This document shows positions 1-9,211 of a stretch of DNA of 64,000 bases, in pieces (position 1 is the first letter of the stretch; each line of letters begins with the position of its first letter). The notes under the pieces are model-generated. The model saw only the letters and a list, made by a program, of their open reading frames with translations, was not told the origin of the DNA and did not search any database. Origin of the DNA: Methylomonas paludis (GTDB taxonomy: Bacteria > Pseudomonadota > Gammaproteobacteria > Methylococcales > Methylomonadaceae); assembly GCF_018734325.1 (NCBI RefSeq), contig NZ_CP073754.1, positions 1,178,001-1,242,000 of the forward strand, written 5' to 3'. The position numbers and the translations under genes are program-made.

Positions 1-141
1 AGCACGAAGTGAAAACACCCAACCTGGATTTTGGTATAGCCCTGTAACCGTTAAAATGTTATGGCTGACCGCAACTATTACCAATAAGTAAGCTATCCTA
101 GTTTTAAAAATAACTATAACTATTCACCAAGGATAATTTGT

Positions 142-1740
142 ATGCAATTCGAAGAATATTTGCCCCTGATCCAGGCTCAGTGGCTGCAGTTCTACCAATT
201 TACCCTGGAAAATCCGCTGTATGCCGGTGCTTTGGCGCTGAGTGTCTGGTTAGTCACCGCCATATTATACGGTTTCCGTATCGGTTCTCTGAATCGGCGC
301 AACCGCAAAAGCCTGCAGGTTATCACCACAACTCAAACCGAACTGACTGAAGTCCAGGCCCAAGTTCAGCAATTACAGGAAGCACAGGCGCTGCTAAACC
401 AGCAACTGGAACAGGAAAGCCTGCGTGCCGGTGGTTTACAAACCCGGATTGCCGAACTCAGCACTCTGCTCAGCGAAAACATCCTGGAACTGGCCGCACA
501 GCCGGCTTTGGGGCAGCAAGGCTTAACCGTCAATCCGGCTTTGACTCTGGAACAACTATGGCAGCGTTTCAGTATTGCCGTTAAACAGTTATCGGAAAGC
601 CTGATAGCCGAAAAAGATGCCTACCGGGAATTAAAACAGACGCTGCAAACCGAAACCGCCAAACTGGCCGAACAGGAATTACAACTGCAAGCCGCCCAAC
701 TGCGGGTGGATAACCAAAAACAACAGATCAACAAACTGGAAGAAGTACTGGCCGAACACGACCAGATTCTGGTACAGCAACAAGATAGCGCCCAGCAGCG
801 TATCGCCGCCATTGAAGCCAAATACCAAACCAATTTACTACGCTTGGCCGAACTGGAACAGCAGGCGCTGGAATGGCGTAAACAACCGGCTGCGCCAATT
901 ACCCCGGCTGTCGCCACAGCCCCGGTAGTGCCGGAAGTTACACAACCCGCCACTGCCGAGCCGACCATTAGTGCTGTTATTGACGAACCAGTGGTTCAAC
1001 CAGCCCCGCCTGTTCCACAACAGACGTCACCGGTGAAACCGCTTGAAGTGATCACCCCTGCCGCCAGTGTGATGGAGCAGGCAATTGTCCAGGCCGCCGA
1101 GCCAAGCCCAGCAGCGGAAGCCCCAGCTCCCGCCGCCGGTAAATTCAAATCCCTGTTCGCCAATGCCAGACAGAAAATCGACTTGCTGGATCAAAAACTG
1201 GGCTCGCGGTCTTCGCAAAATCAAGAAATCAATCAGGCCGCCGCTCACTATGACGCCATTCGTCAGCCGGAACCACCAGCCCCACCGGTAGTAGAAACCC
1301 CTGCCGCGCCGGTAGTCGAGCCGGAACCCGCCCCGGTTCAGGCCGCAGCGCCCAGCAGCAAAGCCAGTGCCGCCGCCAAGCCGGAAGCCAGTAAATTTGG
1401 CGCAATATTCAGTAATGCCCGGCAAAAAATCAGTAAACTGGACAGTCTGTTAGGCCCGCCCGCCGATGCTGCCGCGCCAGCCGAACCGGAAGCCCAAGCC
1501 GCACCGGAAACCGTTATTGAAGCAGCACCCGCTGCCCAGCCGGTTGCAGCAGAAGCTAAACCCGGCCTAGGCGGTAAATTTAAAGGTCTGTTAGGCTCTA
1601 AAGCCGCAAAACCAGCAAAAGAAGTAGCCTCGGAAGCAGAACCTGCCGTCCCCGTGGCTGAGCCAAGCGCAGTTCCAGCTGAGCCGGCTGAAACCGGCTC
1701 CACCAAATTAAAAGGCTTGCTCGGTAAACTGAAACGTTAA
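142..1740 (+). CDS. Membrane-anchored coiled-coil protein with Pro/Ala-rich tail
   Basis: I do not recognise a named family. The 532-residue protein has one hydrophobic segment near residues 27-46, a long Gln/Glu/Leu-rich coiled coil at about residues 60-245, and a Pro/Ala-rich low-complexity tail. The tail carries repeated short basic amphipathic modules of the form (G/S)KFxxxFxNARQKIxxLD, seen twice, and GKFKGLLG or TKLKGLLG, seen twice at the C-terminus. These spaced modules look like peptide-binding or membrane-touching motifs on a flexible linker, which is inference. The start at 142 has an AAGGA box about 8 bases upstream. The next gene begins 85 bases downstream, beyond a strong hairpin. 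Confidence 0.75.
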   Translation: MQFEEYLPLIQAQWLQFYQFTLENPLYAGALALSVWLVTAILYGFRIGSLNRRNRKSLQVITTTQTELTEVQAQVQQLQEAQALLNQQLEQESLRAGGLQTRIAELSTLLSENILELAAQPALGQQGLTVNPALTLEQLWQRFSIAVKQLSESLIAEKDAYRELKQTLQTETAKLAEQELQLQAAQLRVDNQKQQINKLEEVLAEHDQILVQQQDSAQQRIAAIEAKYQTNLLRLAELEQQALEWRKQPAAPITPAVATAPVVPEVTQPATAEPTISAVIDEPVVQPAPPVPQQTSPVKPLEVITPAASVMEQAIVQAAEPSPAAEAPAPAAGKFKSLFANARQKIDLLDQKLGSRSSQNQEINQAAAHYDAIRQPEPPAPPVVETPAAPVVEPEPAPVQAAAPSSKASAAAKPEASKFGAIFSNARQKISKLDSLLGPPADAAAPAEPEAQAAPETVIEAAPAAQPVAAEAKPGLGGKFKGLLGSKAAKPAKEVASEAEPAVPVAEPSAVPAEPAETGSTKLKGLLGKLKR

Positions 1741-1746
1741 CACCGT

Positions 1747-1773
1747 GGCGTGGGCAGGTTTTATGCCCACGCC
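1747..1773 (+). terminator. Hairpin after the coiled-coil gene
   Basis: A perfect 10-bp inverted repeat (GGCGTGGGCA / TGCCCACGCC) with a 7-base loop starts 6 bases after the stop codon at 1740. There is no clear T-run, so it may be a Rho-independent-like terminator or a 3'-end stabilising hairpin. Confidence 0.45.
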
Positions 1774-1825
1774 GGATAGCGCAGATGTTATCCTGACGGC
1801 TGCTTAAGCCTCTTTTAGGATAGTC

Positions 1826-3043
1826 ATGATAGGGTACGCACAGCATTATATCCGCCACCGGCTAAACCAGCTGTCACGCTGGAGTTTACCGGTGGTGTGT
1901 GCTGCCGCCTGCGCACTGTCCGGCTGTTTTTCGCCTATGGCGCTGGATCATGTGGCGCTGGCCTATAATGAGTCGATATCCGATGTGGTCTCCAAGCAGT
2001 TACTGCTGAATATTGCCAGAGCCAGCCTCAATCAGCCCATCTATTTTTCCGGCATCTCCAATATCGCCGCCACCCTTAATTTTCAGGCCAATGCCGGAGC
2101 CACCCCGGCCCTGGCCGGCAATAGCGGCGGTTTGTTAATGCCGCTATTCGGCGGCAGCGTTTCGGAAAATCCCACCATCAGCATCGTGCCCATGCAAGGT
2201 GAAGAATTTACCCAGCGCATGCTCACCCCCTTATCGGAACAGAAATTGGCCCTGTTGTTGCGGCAAAACATCGATGTCAATCTGTTGCTGCGTCTGATAA
2301 CCCTGGAGTTCCGTACCCAAAACAAAGACGGGGTTTACCACAACCGGCCCCGCAATGAGCAGGATTACGCTACCTTCCGGCGCATTGCCCTGCATCTGGC
2401 CTCAATTCAGAACCGCGATCAGCTCTATGCCGAACCACTGATTTTTGAACAGCACTGGACCTTACCCCAGGCTGGGCTGGATGCCGCGGCTTTTCCAGCC
2501 CTGGAAGCCAAATATGAAATCAGCGCTGCGGCCGAAGCCGGTGCCTATAAACTCACTAAACAGGTTATCGGCCGCACCGTATTAACCAATTATGATCCTT
2601 CGGTGTTGAGTAATGTCGAACGGGTGCAACTCAATGAAGAAGCCGAAAAAAATGCGCCCAACGAAATCCTGGTGGATATTCGTGCCGATTTTCCCGGTGG
2701 TGAATATCCGCTGCATGGCAAATTCCGATTGCGCAGTTTCAGCAATATCATGTATTTCATCGGTCGCACCATCACCACCGAACCGGAAATAGCTGTCGCC
2801 GCCGATCCCAGAACCCCGCAGGCAACCGAAAACCCGGTTTCGGTAATTGCCATCGCCCAATCCGATAACGCCCCGGCCAGCCCCGATCTGGCAGTGCAAT
2901 ACCGGGATAAATATTATGCCGTACAACAAGCCAGCAATCCGGCCTGGAATCAAACTGCCTTCCGGGTGCTGGCGCAAATTTTCCAGATGACCATGGCCGA
3001 ACTACCCAGAGTCGGTGCCCCCACTATTACCATTGCTAAATAG
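1826..3043 (+). CDS. Putative outer-membrane lipoprotein of unknown function
   Basis: The 405-residue product starts with a positively charged stretch and a hydrophobic segment ending in a lipobox (LSGC, Cys at about residue 34), so it should be lipidated and exported. The mature part begins with a conserved-looking segment about losing or binding partners at the membrane (SKQLLLNIARASLNQPIYFSGIS region) and has no motif I can assign to an enzyme. It follows the coiled-coil protein by 85 bases and may share its job in envelope organisation, but a hairpin separates the two. Function is unknown. Confidence 0.7.
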   Translation: MIGYAQHYIRHRLNQLSRWSLPVVCAAACALSGCFSPMALDHVALAYNESISDVVSKQLLLNIARASLNQPIYFSGISNIAATLNFQANAGATPALAGNSGGLLMPLFGGSVSENPTISIVPMQGEEFTQRMLTPLSEQKLALLLRQNIDVNLLLRLITLEFRTQNKDGVYHNRPRNEQDYATFRRIALHLASIQNRDQLYAEPLIFEQHWTLPQAGLDAAAFPALEAKYEISAAAEAGAYKLTKQVIGRTVLTNYDPSVLSNVERVQLNEEAEKNAPNEILVDIRADFPGGEYPLHGKFRLRSFSNIMYFIGRTITTEPEIAVAADPRTPQATENPVSVIAIAQSDNAPASPDLAVQYRDKYYAVQQASNPAWNQTAFRVLAQIFQMTMAELPRVGAPTITIAK

Positions 3044-3081
3044 GGTATATGCATGGCTGCTAAAGTCCTGCCCATGTGTTA

Positions 3082-3222
3082 CTGACGTTCGATGAATACC
3101 AAAAACTCACTGGTGGCCGTGGCTGCAAAATTGCCGATTTATTAGCCTTGCCGGGTAGTGAAGATATTGAACTTGAGATACCGGCTATGCGGGAATTGGT
3201 AAAGCCGGCAGACTTTAATTAA
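3082..3222 (+). pseudogene. C-terminal relic of a Phd/YefM-type antitoxin
   Basis: Reading from 3082 gives LTFDEYQKLTG followed by an IADLLALPGSEDIELEIP segment and a stop at 3220-3222. This is the C-terminal half of a Phd-family antitoxin. The same frame extends upstream only as far as a few codons (PAHVLLTF) before a stop, so the DNA-binding N-terminus is missing. No PIN toxin follows; a REP-like hairpin lies just downstream. It is a degraded toxin-antitoxin relic. Confidence 0.6.
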
Positions 3223-3272
3223 AACAAGGGCTTAAATTGATAGGAAGTGCCGACGCAAGGAGGCGCATCTGT

Positions 3273-3309
3273 CGCGATTGATGCGCTTCACTCCGTTCAG
3301 CACATCCTA
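3273..3309 (-). repeat. REP-like hairpin (GATGCGCATC family)
   Basis: Read on the minus strand this is TAGGATGTGCTGAACG followed by GAGTGAAGCGCATCAATCGCG. Relatives occur at 6736, 39117, 49292, 54459 and 60558. Confidence 0.6.
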
Positions 3310-3403
3310 TATTTTAAGACCAAAAAAGGGGTAAATTTTAGCCACTCTGACCCTATTCGAGATTAGCCTGTGTGGAATCCTCTTCCCCCACAGGCCAGGA
3401 CTA

Positions 3404-4795
3404 TCAAGCCTGTAACGCCTTCAACAAAGCCTGCAAGCGGTCATTGGCATCACCAAACAGCATCCGGGTGTTTTCATGTACGAATAATGGATTACCCACC
3501 CCGGCGTAACCAGACGCCATACTGCGTTTCAGCACTATCGTGGTTGCGCCTTTCCAGCATTCCAGCACCGGCATGCCGGCAATTGGGCTGTTAGGGTCAT
3601 CCAACGCTGATGGGTTGACGATGTCGTTAGCGCCAATCACGATAGACACATCCACATCCGGAAAGTCTTCGTTGATTTCTTCCATTTCAAACACAATATC
3701 GTAAGGTACTTTGGCTTCCGCCAGCAGTACGTTCATGTGTCCCGGCATGCGTCCGGCCACTGGATGAATGGCAAACCGCACTTTCTTGCCCTGCGAGGTC
3801 AACAGCTTGGTGATTTCATTGACAGTATGCTGAGCTTGCGCCACCGCCATGCCGTAGCCGGGGATGATCACAATGTTTTTAGATTCTTTCAGCAACTGCG
3901 CGGTTTCCTCGGCATCAATCGGAAACACCTCGCCTTCCACTTCTGCCGCTGCCGCACCGCTGGCGGTACCAAAGCCCCCGGCAATCACGCTGAGAAAATG
4001 CCGGTTCATCGCCCGGCACATGATGTAACTCAGAATCGCACCGCTACTGCCCACCAGGGCGCCGGTGACGATCAGCAAGTCGTTATTCAGCATAAACCCG
4101 GTCGCTGCCGCGGCCCAACCCGAATAACTGTTCAGCATGGATACCACCACCGGCATATCCGCACCGCCGATCGCCATTACCATGTGTACCCCAAACACCA
4201 AAGCAATGCCGGTCATTACCAGTAACGGAATCAGCGCTGCGCCGGTTTCACTGCCGACCAGAAACAAATGGCCAAAAAAGAAAGTCAGGACAAACAAACT
4301 CAGATTCAGCCAGTGCCGGGCCGGCAGCAACACCGGTTTACCGGTGATTTTGCCGCACAGCTTGCCCCAGGCAATCACCGAGCCGGAGCAGGTTACCGCC
4401 CCGATAAAAATACCGATATAAATTTCCAGCTCATGAATGGTTTTTTCCACACCCACCAGGGTAGAGGTAGTGTCCATGAAATTGGCATAACCCACCAGCA
4501 CCGCCGCCAGACCCACCAAACTGTGCATGATGGCGACCAGTTCCGGCATTTGGGTCATTTCCACCTTGGCTGCCGCCCGCGCCCCGATACTGCCGCCGAT
4601 CAGCAAAGCCACCAGCAAAATGGCGTAACTATGCACATTATTGCCCAACACCGTAGCGATAATGGCGATACTCATCCCGGCCATGCCGAAATAATTGCCG
4701 CGCCGCGAAGTATCCTGTTTGCTTAAACCGCTCAGGCTGAGGATGAAGAGAATGGAAGCAGCAATGTAAGACATTGTGACTAAACCGTGTGACAT
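3404..4795 (-). CDS. pntB: NAD(P) transhydrogenase subunit beta
   Basis: PntB is the beta subunit of the proton-translocating nicotinamide nucleotide transhydrogenase, which uses the proton gradient to reduce NADP+ with NADH in the cytoplasmic membrane. The 463-residue length matches the usual 460-465. About nine membrane segments fill the first 260 residues, followed by the NADP(H)-binding dIII domain with [13 protein letters not shown] and the [12 protein letters not shown] and SMASGYAGV motifs near the C-terminus. An AGGGGA box precedes the start at 4795. It lies 9 bases after pntA in one operon. In a methanotroph it probably supplies NADPH for biosynthesis. Confidence 0.96.
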   Translation of the reverse strand: MSHGLVTMSYIAASILFILSLSGLSKQDTSRRGNYFGMAGMSIAIIATVLGNNVHSYAILLVALLIGGSIGARAAAKVEMTQMPELVAIMHSLVGLAAVLVGYANFMDTTSTLVGVEKTIHELEIYIGIFIGAVTCSGSVIAWGKLCGKITGKPVLLPARHWLNLSLFVLTFFFGHLFLVGSETGAALIPLLVMTGIALVFGVHMVMAIGGADMPVVVSMLNSYSGWAAAATGFMLNNDLLIVTGALVGSSGAILSYIMCRAMNRHFLSVIAGGFGTASGAAAAEVEGEVFPIDAEETAQLLKESKNIVIIPGYGMAVAQAQHTVNEITKLLTSQGKKVRFAIHPVAGRMPGHMNVLLAEAKVPYDIVFEMEEINEDFPDVDVSIVIGANDIVNPSALDDPNSPIAGMPVLECWKGATTIVLKRSMASGYAGVGNPLFVHENTRMLFGDANDRLQALLKALQA

Positions 4796-4804
4796 GTGAT
4801 TCCC

Positions 4805-6355
4805 CTATTTCCTGAACATTTCCAACATGCGGCGGGTAACTAAAAACCCGCCGGCAATGTTGACAGAAGCAATTAAAATGGCCAAACCGGATAAGATTTC
4901 AATAATCTCCAGTGGGGCGGACACCTGCACCAGCGCACCGATCACAATAATGCCGCTGATGGCGTTGGTGACGCTCATCAAAGGCGTATGCAGCGAGGGC
5001 GATACATTCCAGATTACCTGATATCCCACAAAACAGGCCAGTACAAACACCGTGAAATGGGCCAGAAACGATTCCGGAGCCACCGCACCGGCGCTGAATA
5101 AAGCCACCACCCCAACCAGCAAGGGCAGCCATTGAGCAATGACCGATTTTTTGGTTTCTGCCGCAGGCTGTTCAGCAACCGCCGAGGTGGCGGCCTTGGG
5201 TGCTGCCGACAATTTGGGCGGTGGCGGCGGCCAGGTAATCCCGCCTTCCTTGATCACGGTCGCGCCGCGTATCACTTCATCGTCCATATTCACATCCAGC
5301 ACCCCGTTTTTCTCCGGGCACAAATCAGTGAGCAGGTGACGTAAATTGGTGGCATATAACTGACTGGACTGATTGGCCAGCCGGCTGGGTAAATTGGTGT
5401 AGCCAATGATGGTGACGCCGTTTTTTTCCACCACCTGGTTTTTTTCGGTCAGCGCACAGTTGCCGCCCTGTTCAGCGGCCAGGTCAACAATCACGCTGCC
5501 CGGTTTCATACTGGCCACCATTTCAGCGGTGATCAGTTCCGGGGCCGGTTTGCCGGGGATTAAGGCCGTGGTGACAATAATGTCCACTTCGGTGGCCTGA
5601 CGGGCAAACAAAGCCATTTCCGCTTCAATAAACTCCTTGGACATGGTTTTGGCGTAGCCGCCAGTGCCGGAGCCGTCTTCCTTGAAATCCAGCAGCAAAA
5701 ATTCGGCGTCCATACTTTCGATTTGTTCTTTCACTTCCGGACGGGTATCAAAAGCCCGGACGATAGCGCCCATGCCTTTGGCGGTACCAATCGCCGCCAG
5801 ACCGGCCACACCGGCACCAATCACCAGCACCTTGGCGGGGGGAATCTTGCCGGCAGCGGTAATCTGCCCGGTAAAAAACCGGCCAAAATGTTGCGCGGCT
5901 TCAATAATGGCCCGATAACCGGCGATATTGGCCATCGAACTCAAGGCATCCATTTTTTGGGCTCTGGACATGCGCGGCACGCTGTCCATAGCAAGAACCG
6001 TGGCTTGTTTGGCGGCCAGTGCCTGTAACAGTTCGGGGTTTTGCGCCGGCCAGATAAAACTGATCAAAACCTGGCCGGGATGTACCAGCGCCAGTTCATC
6101 TATGCCCAGTTCCGGATAGTTTTGCGGCGCCCGCACTTTCAGAATAATCTCAGCCTCCTGCCAAAGCGCCGCAGCGGAATCAACGATAGTCACACCCGCC
6201 TGCTGATAAGCTTGATCGGAAATATCGGCAGCCGCACCGGCACCGCTTTCCAGATACACGCTAAAGCCAAGTTTCTGCAGCTTATCTGCTGCCTCCGGCG
6301 TGGTCGCGACGCGTTTTTCGCCGGGATAATTTTCCTTGGGTATACCGATTTTCAT
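4805..6355 (-). CDS. pntA: NAD(P) transhydrogenase subunit alpha
   Basis: PntA carries the NAD(H)-binding dI domain and part of the membrane domain. The 516-residue product starts MKIGIPKE and has the dinucleotide-binding segment [20 protein letters not shown] near residue 175. A Pro/Ala linker at about residues 375-405 separates dI from the four C-terminal membrane segments, as in the two-subunit E. coli-type enzyme (alpha 510 residues). I chose the ATG at 6355 rather than the upstream in-frame ATG at 6388, because it is preceded by AGGAGA and matches the family N-terminus. It is transcribed with pntB. Confidence 0.96.
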   Translation of the reverse strand: MKIGIPKENYPGEKRVATTPEAADKLQKLGFSVYLESGAGAAADISDQAYQQAGVTIVDSAAALWQEAEIILKVRAPQNYPELGIDELALVHPGQVLISFIWPAQNPELLQALAAKQATVLAMDSVPRMSRAQKMDALSSMANIAGYRAIIEAAQHFGRFFTGQITAAGKIPPAKVLVIGAGVAGLAAIGTAKGMGAIVRAFDTRPEVKEQIESMDAEFLLLDFKEDGSGTGGYAKTMSKEFIEAEMALFARQATEVDIIVTTALIPGKPAPELITAEMVASMKPGSVIVDLAAEQGGNCALTEKNQVVEKNGVTIIGYTNLPSRLANQSSQLYATNLRHLLTDLCPEKNGVLDVNMDDEVIRGATVIKEGGITWPPPPPKLSAAPKAATSAVAEQPAAETKKSVIAQWLPLLVGVVALFSAGAVAPESFLAHFTVFVLACFVGYQVIWNVSPSLHTPLMSVTNAISGIIVIGALVQVSAPLEIIEILSGLAILIASVNIAGGFLVTRRMLEMFRK

Positions 6356-6388
6356 GTTTTCTCCTGTAGGAAGGGGGCTGAGATGCAA

Positions 6389-6875
6389 AACCTAAGCACT
6401 GTCACATATCATGACCAGTCACAGACCGGCGCATGTGCCAACCATAAGCCCTGATTTGCTTAAAGCCGCCAGTGGCGGGCAAATCCAAAACTTGGCGTTG
6501 AGAATATGAGATTAGTCTATATTTTTCAAATTTTTTCTATAAAACACCGCAATTAAAATAAAACCCGGAATTTACAGGCTTTATTTAGGCGAAGAATATG
6601 ACTGATTTAGATAGCAGCGGCGAAAAATAAAGCAAATAGCTGCTGCCCGCCATCCAGCCGTAGCCTGGATGCAGCGCAGCTGAATCCAGGAATCGCAGCC
6701 AAGCACGCATCGGTTTAAAGCAAGCTTTATGGCTTATAGGATAGCGAGGCGCATCAATCGCGTTTAACACCATCCCACACCCCGCCCAACATGCAGTACA
6801 ATGCGGGCATGGCCGATGATCATCCCAATCTGTTAATGTGGAGCGGGCGTTTTAGCATTTTTAGAGACTCCCATC
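6389..6875. other. Intergenic region with two REP-like hairpins
   Basis: This 490-bp stretch lies between the divergent pntA and nucleotidyltransferase genes. It contains a GTAG-headed hairpin at 6660-6690 and a GGCGCATCAATCGCG repeat arm at about 6734-6760. I see no coding sequence. The pntAB promoter should lie in its left part. Confidence 0.5.
6660..6690 (+). repeat. REP hairpin (GTAGCCTGGAT ... ATCCAGG)
   Basis: GTAG tetranucleotide followed by CCTGGAT-loop-ATCCAGG; a sequence variant of the GTAGCCTCGAT family found elsewhere in the window. Confidence 0.65.
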
Positions 6876-7805
6876 ATGGTATATCGAGTAAAAGATTTTA
6901 TAGAAACGGAACCCGGTTTAATTTTTGCTGTGGTGGCAGATGGCGTGGAAGACGGCAAAATCCGCTGTTTCCTGCGTTACGCCCTGCTGGACGGGCAATG
7001 GCGCAAGGTGGCCACTGCTGATGCCAACCAATATCTGGCCAGCCATTACCCGCAATATCTGTTCAACTCCGCGCAACTCGATGCCCCGCTGCATGCCGTG
7101 CCGCGCCCGGACATCATTCGCCATTATTCACCGCGGCCCAAACTCCAGGAATTACTGGCGGCACCTGCCACAGACTCGGTACTTAGCGATTTGCACCTGC
7201 TGTGCAAACTGTTAGAAGATGATGGCGTGGATTTAAATCAGATCGGCATCACCGGTTCGCTATTGCTGGGTCTGCAAAACCACGCCTCGGATATCGATCT
7301 GATTTGTTATGACCGTAATCTGTTCCAGCAACTGCGCAGCCGGGTGCAAGCCCTGATCGCCCGCAACAAATGCCAGGCCATGCAGAACAGCGACTGGCTG
7401 ACTGCCTACCAGCGCCGGGCCTGCGATTTAACCCTGGACGAATATATCTGGCATGAACAGCGCAAATTCAACAAAGCCATCATCAACCAGCGCAAATTTG
7501 ATTTAGCCCTGGTGGCAGGGGTCGGCAAAGTCAGTCAGCAACAGTATAAAAAACTGGGCTTGATCACTCTGGAAGCCGAAGTCACCGCCGATGAATACAG
7601 CTATGATTATCCGGCAGAATTGACCATCAACCATGAAGAAATCAGCAGCGTCGTCAGCTTTACCGCCACCTATACCGGTCAGGCCCGGCTGGGCGAACGC
7701 ATCCGAGTGGCCGGCAATCTTGAGGTAGACGAACAAGGCCTGCAACGCATCGTGGTCGGTTCCAACCGCGAAGCCCAGGGCGAATACATCAAGGTGCTTC
7801 AGTGA
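6876..7805 (+). CDS. Nucleotidyltransferase-fold protein
   Basis: The 309-residue protein has a Pol-beta-type nucleotidyltransferase signature in its middle: GITGSLLLGLQ followed by SDIDL, that is GS with a D-x-D pair about 13 residues later (residues ~128-146). The flanks do not resemble tRNA nucleotidyltransferase or kanamycin nucleotidyltransferase. The substrate is therefore unknown. Its stop codon overlaps the start of the HAD phosphatase gene by 3 bases, so the two are translationally coupled and may act in one pathway. The start at 6876 has only a weak GAG box. Confidence 0.75.
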   Translation: MVYRVKDFIETEPGLIFAVVADGVEDGKIRCFLRYALLDGQWRKVATADANQYLASHYPQYLFNSAQLDAPLHAVPRPDIIRHYSPRPKLQELLAAPATDSVLSDLHLLCKLLEDDGVDLNQIGITGSLLLGLQNHASDIDLICYDRNLFQQLRSRVQALIARNKCQAMQNSDWLTAYQRRACDLTLDEYIWHEQRKFNKAIINQRKFDLALVAGVGKVSQQQYKKLGLITLEAEVTADEYSYDYPAELTINHEEISSVVSFTATYTGQARLGERIRVAGNLEVDEQGLQRIVVGSNREAQGEYIKVLQ

Positions 7806-8470
7806 AGCTCAAAGCCTATAAAGCCGTGATTTTTGATATGGACGGCCTGGTACTGGATACTGAAACCACCTATCTGCACGCTTGGCAACAAGCCTTATCG
7901 GCCTTGGCCTACAACCCCGCCGCCGTGGAACTGGCCGCCATATCCGGTGCCGCATTTGACAGCCTGGAAGGCTATTTGCTGGAACAGTTCGGCGCGGATT
8001 TTGATTGCCAGGAATTTAAGCAACTCAGCCGCCACTACTGGCAACTGCATGTGCAAAATCACGGCATACCGGTGAAAAAAGGCTTTTACACCCTGCTGGA
8101 GATGCTGCGCAATTATCAATTGCCGTTTGGTCTGGCTACCAACAGCAAACGCCGCGATGCCCTGTATTGTCTGGATCTGGCTGGACTGAGCCAGGTGTTT
8201 AGCGTGATCAGCTGTCGCGACGATGTCCAGCACGGCAAACCCCGTCCCGACGTGTTTTTAGCCACAGCCGCCAAACTGGCCGTCAGCATCGAAGACTGCC
8301 TGATACTGGAAGACTCACTACCCGGCCTTAGCGCCGCTGTAGCCGCCGGAGCCGATTGCATCTACATCCCCTCTCAAGCCACCACCACCACCACCGGCCC
8401 AGGCGCACTCGCCGTGGTCGCCGATCTGGAACAGGCTGCCGACATGCTGAAAATGGCTTTGCAAGCCTGA
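7802..8470 (+). CDS. HAD-superfamily phosphatase (beta-phosphoglucomutase-like)
   Basis: The 222-residue product is a typical HAD subfamily IA hydrolase. Motif I is FDMDGLVLD (residues 10-18) with the nucleophile and acid Asp pair, motif II is ATNSK, motif III Lys is in GKPRPDVFL, and motif IV is EDSLPGL. The cap domain lies between motifs I and II. It should hydrolyse a small phosphorylated metabolite in the cytoplasm, and the substrate cannot be read from sequence. It starts with GTG at 7802, overlapping the TGA of the upstream nucleotidyltransferase gene. Confidence 0.9.
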   Translation: MKLKAYKAVIFDMDGLVLDTETTYLHAWQQALSALAYNPAAVELAAISGAAFDSLEGYLLEQFGADFDCQEFKQLSRHYWQLHVQNHGIPVKKGFYTLLEMLRNYQLPFGLATNSKRRDALYCLDLAGLSQVFSVISCRDDVQHGKPRPDVFLATAAKLAVSIEDCLILEDSLPGLSAAVAAGADCIYIPSQATTTTTGPGALAVVADLEQAADMLKMALQA

Positions 8471-8583
8471 ATGGACTGAAAAGCAATCACATTATCAATC
8501 CCGTATATAAAGGCTGCGGTCTTGTATTGGGCAAAAAATGTAAAGCTGCAGTCTTTCCTTTGATAATGGCTACGCGGTGTATC

Positions 8584-8614
8584 CCTCGATTCCACTCCGT
8601 TGCATCGAGGCTAC
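8584..8614 (-). repeat. REP hairpin (GTAGCCTCGAT family)
   Basis: The minus strand reads GTAGCCTCGATGCAACGGAG then TGGAATCGAGG. It forms an inverted pair with the copy at 8657-8687, the usual arrangement of a REP doublet. Confidence 0.75.
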
Positions 8615-8656
8615 GGACCTTCTAAAATAGTCCGCTAAACAACACAAAAACCAAGT

Positions 8657-8687
8657 GTAGCCTCGATGCAGCAAAGCGGAATCGAGG
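8657..8687 (+). repeat. REP hairpin (GTAGCCTCGAT family)
   Basis: GTAG followed by CCTCGAT, a GC-rich loop and ATCGAGG; the plus-strand partner of 8584-8614. Confidence 0.75.
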
Positions 8688-8775
8688 ATGTAGACCGCTA
8701 AGTCCAAGATAACATCGATTAATCAAGGCCTTGTTTGCGTTAATTTAAGTTGATTTGGTGATAAGCGGTAGTGTC

Positions 8776-8845
8776 GTAGCGGCGGGTTAGATGCGAGTTG
8801 ATAACGATGTTTTGGTTTTGCATTGCTCGCGCATCGTAACCCGCC
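8776..8845 (+). repeat. GTAG-headed long dyad
   Basis: GTAG at 8776-8779 is followed by GGCGGGTTA (8781-8789), whose exact complement TAACCCGCC lies at 8837-8845. GATGCG/CGCATC pairs inside. Confidence 0.6.
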
Positions 8846-9211
8846 AACGTTCCAAAAAGTAAGCACCAATCTTTATTTAGAGCCAATTATATGCGCACCT
8901 AGCGACCAGACCGCACATTTTTCTTTATAAACCAAAGGCCGCGACTTGACTTTTGTGCTGGCGGTCAATGATCTTTACTACTTAAAGCTACCCCCCAAAA
9001 CAAGCATACAATTCCACAGGTAATAGCAGTACAATAACTCACAGGCTTAAATTACAGTCTCAACCCAAAATGCCAGACTAACCGCTGTTGCCGGCACGGA
9101 GCAAGACAGTGAATGACAGCAACTCATTTTTGGCCAGAATAACAATTCCGGCTATCGCCCTTAATCATCGTGGCGGTAATTAAGCCAATGCCAGCCCAGT
9201 CTTGAAGCCCG

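Larger units (their letters stand above)
8471..9211. other. 740-bp non-coding region with REP pair
   Basis: The stretch between the HAD gene and the CHASE2 cyclase holds an inverted pair of REP hairpins (8584-8687), a larger GTAG-headed dyad (8776-8845), and about 350 bp in which I see no conserved gene or RNA. Weak promoter-like sequence may lie in its last part. Confidence 0.5.
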